A stretch of DNA of 6,825 bases from an uncultured Eubacteriales bacterium (GTDB taxonomy: Bacteria > Bacillota > Clostridia > Oscillospirales > Oscillospiraceae). The translations under genes were made by a program, and so were the position numbers. Location of the stretch: assembly GCA_902475515.1 (NCBI GenBank), contig CABSAB010000073.1, forward strand, positions 1 through 6,825, written 5' to 3'. Below the pieces are notes generated by a model that saw nothing but the letters and a program-made list of their open reading frames with translations, was not told the origin of the DNA and did not search any database. Shown piece by piece: positions 5,750 to 6,825 of the stretch. How positions within the stretch are numbered: position 1 is the first letter of the stretch; the number at the start of each line of letters is the position of its first letter.

Positions 5750-6825
5750 TCATTTTGCGCCCAGGGGTGGGGTATGCTCTCCGCGAATCAGCGTGCCCAC
5801 ATGGTAGCCCAGCAGGATCAGGGCGTAGATGAGCAGGCCGTTGCTGTCCAGATACGGCTCCATGACCGTCATGAGGCCGCAGGCCATAAGCCCGCCGGAG
5901 ATCAGGCAGGCATAGGGATGCTTCCGGTAGCGCATCAGCTGATTTCCGGTGCAGCCCAGCATCAAAAGGTATGCGATCAGGGCGCACACGCCGCCCTCCA
6001 TCAGGATCTCCAGGAATACGTTGTGGGCGTGATAATATTTCCCTTTCCGCAGGCGGTAGACCTTGCCGCTCTGCGCAAAGCCGTAGCCCAGCATGGGGGA
6101 TTCCAGGATCATGGTGACTGCCTTGTCCCAGATATCCGTGCGCCCGGTAAAACTCAGGCCCTTGTGGAGGACCCCCTCGATGAAAAAGGCGAAGATATCC
6201 TGGAGCCGGAACAGCACCACAGAAAAGAACAGGCCTATGCTCACGCATTGCACTGTGAGGAAGTTGAACAGCCGCTGGCCCCGCCGCCCGTAGAAAAACA
6301 GCAGGAAAACCAGTGCCGCTGCCAACCCCATAAGCCCCGTGGCGGACCACACCAACAGCAGGGAAAGTGCCGAGATGCCGATCATCAGATAGGCAAACCA
6401 GTCCAGGTCCCCGGTGCGTATGCTGGACCGCAGGGCCACCAGGAACATATAGGGAATCAGGATGGGCGCCAGGAAATTGTCGATGCCCAAGAAGTTATAT
6501 CGGTAAAAATAGCTGCCGCCCACGCAAAGCCCCTTGGGGAACAGGCACAGCAGCGTAAAATTGCACAGCACCAATACCGTCAGGGGGTATACCAGCATGG
6601 TGAGCGCCGGTTCCGGGCCGTCCCAGAGGCTTAGCTCCAGCAGCATGCAAAAGGTAAAGATGGTGATGGCATAATTACAAACGCCCCAGAGATTGTGTGC
6701 ATGCAGCACAGAGGACAGGACGATAAAGCCCAGATACGCTCCCAAAAGCACCAAAACCGCCGAGGGGCGCTTGTTCCGGCGCAGCAGGCCGTGGAGATAC
6801 CAGCCAACCACCACCACAGCGGCCA
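5750..6825 (-). CDS. O-antigen ligase/polymerase family protein (Wzy_C), 5' end outside window
   Basis: An integral membrane protein of the O-antigen ligase (WaaL/Wzy-C) superfamily. The frame is open through the right edge, so the GTG at 6817 is not taken as the start; about 358 C-terminal codons are visible. Roughly ten hydrophobic segments occur. A large hydrophilic loop between them carries SFTGRTDIWDKA (Arg codon 6140-6142) and SPMLGYGF, then HAHNVFLEILMEGG (6020-6031 codes HAHN). The GRxxxW and HxHN...E pattern is the signature of this superfamily, in which the conserved Arg and His are needed for glycan transfer. In a Gram-positive setting without lipid A the likelier job is polymerising repeat units, or attaching glycan to another acceptor, on the outer membrane face. 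It is directly upstream of the flippase gene in the same operon. The promoter and the sugar-assembling glycosyltransferases must lie to the right of the window. Confidence 0.88.
   Translation of the reverse strand, partial: AAVVVVGWYLHGLLRRNKRPSAVLVLLGAYLGFIVLSSVLHAHNLWGVCNYAITIFTFCMLLELSLWDGPEPALTMLVYPLTVLVLCNFTLLCLFPKGLCVGGSYFYRYNFLGIDNFLAPILIPYMFLVALRSSIRTGDLDWFAYLMIGISALSLLLVWSATGLMGLAAALVFLLFFYGRRGQRLFNFLTVQCVSIGLFFSVVLFRLQDIFAFFIEGVLHKGLSFTGRTDIWDKAVTMILESPMLGYGFAQSGKVYRLRKGKYYHAHNVFLEILMEGGVCALIAYLLMLGCTGNQLMRYRKHPYACLISGGLMACGLMTVMEPYLDSNGLLIYALILLGYHVGTLIRGEHTPPLGAK

Noticed and set aside
4132..5832. 566-codon open frame on the + strand opposite the flippase gene
   Set aside because: Its translation is rich in His, Gln, Glu and Asp, as expected from reading hydrophobic membrane-protein codons backwards. 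The opposite strand has a recognisable flippase with a strong ribosome site; no domain or ribosome site supports the + strand frame.
5687..6634. 315-codon open frame on the + strand opposite the ligase/polymerase gene
   Set aside because: Same Gln/His-rich mirror composition of a membrane protein; the - strand carries clear GRT and HAHN family motifs.
1..6825. CRISPR arrays, insertion sequences, tRNA/rRNA genes, phage or defence genes
   Set aside because: No regularly spaced repeats, transposase motifs, cloverleaf-like segments or defence-family motifs were seen on reading either strand.

Overview
The window looks like part of the chromosome of a fairly GC-rich gut-type Clostridia (Firmicutes), probably near Oscillospiraceae/Ruminococcaceae. 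The grounds are strong GGAGG-type ribosome sites, sigma-A-like promoters, an MtaB-type methylthiotransferase, an HPr-like protein of a kind seen in Firmicutes, and a GH3 glycosidase that seems to have the permuted domain order found in rumen and gut Clostridia. The taxon is an inference from gene content; no 16S or marker search was possible.

Layout. (1) Bases 1-561, + strand: the 3' end of a GH3 beta-glycosidase gene, closed by a strong hairpin terminator. (2) 592-1890, - strand: mtaB, a tRNA methylthiotransferase converging on the GH3 gene. (3) 1891-1979: a compact divergent promoter region in which the two predicted -10 boxes overlap. (4) 1980-2225, + strand: a small HPr-like protein without the catalytic histidine at its usual place but with the regulatory serine, reminiscent of Crh. 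(5) 2226-2354: a non-coding gap with a predicted extended -10 promoter flanked by a 7-bp inverted repeat. (6) 2355-3125, + strand: a short-chain dehydrogenase/reductase resembling bacterial 12alpha-hydroxysteroid dehydrogenases, closed by a second strong bidirectional terminator. (7) 3165-6825, - strand: the 3' end of a surface polysaccharide operon, in transcription order an O-antigen ligase/polymerase-family protein (5' end outside the window), a Wzx-type flippase and a membrane acyltransferase.

How the genes work together. The three minus-strand membrane genes form a coherent envelope-glycan export module: flipping of a lipid-linked repeat unit, polymerisation or ligation of the glycan, and acyl decoration. 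The remaining genes look like separate transcription units: glycoside hydrolysis, tRNA modification, possible carbon regulation, and oxidoreduction of a steroid or other alcohol. I found no CRISPR array, mobile element, tRNA or rRNA, and no clear sign of a novel multi-gene system. The most useful leads are the His-less HPr-like protein and the SDR with a possible bile-acid substrate.
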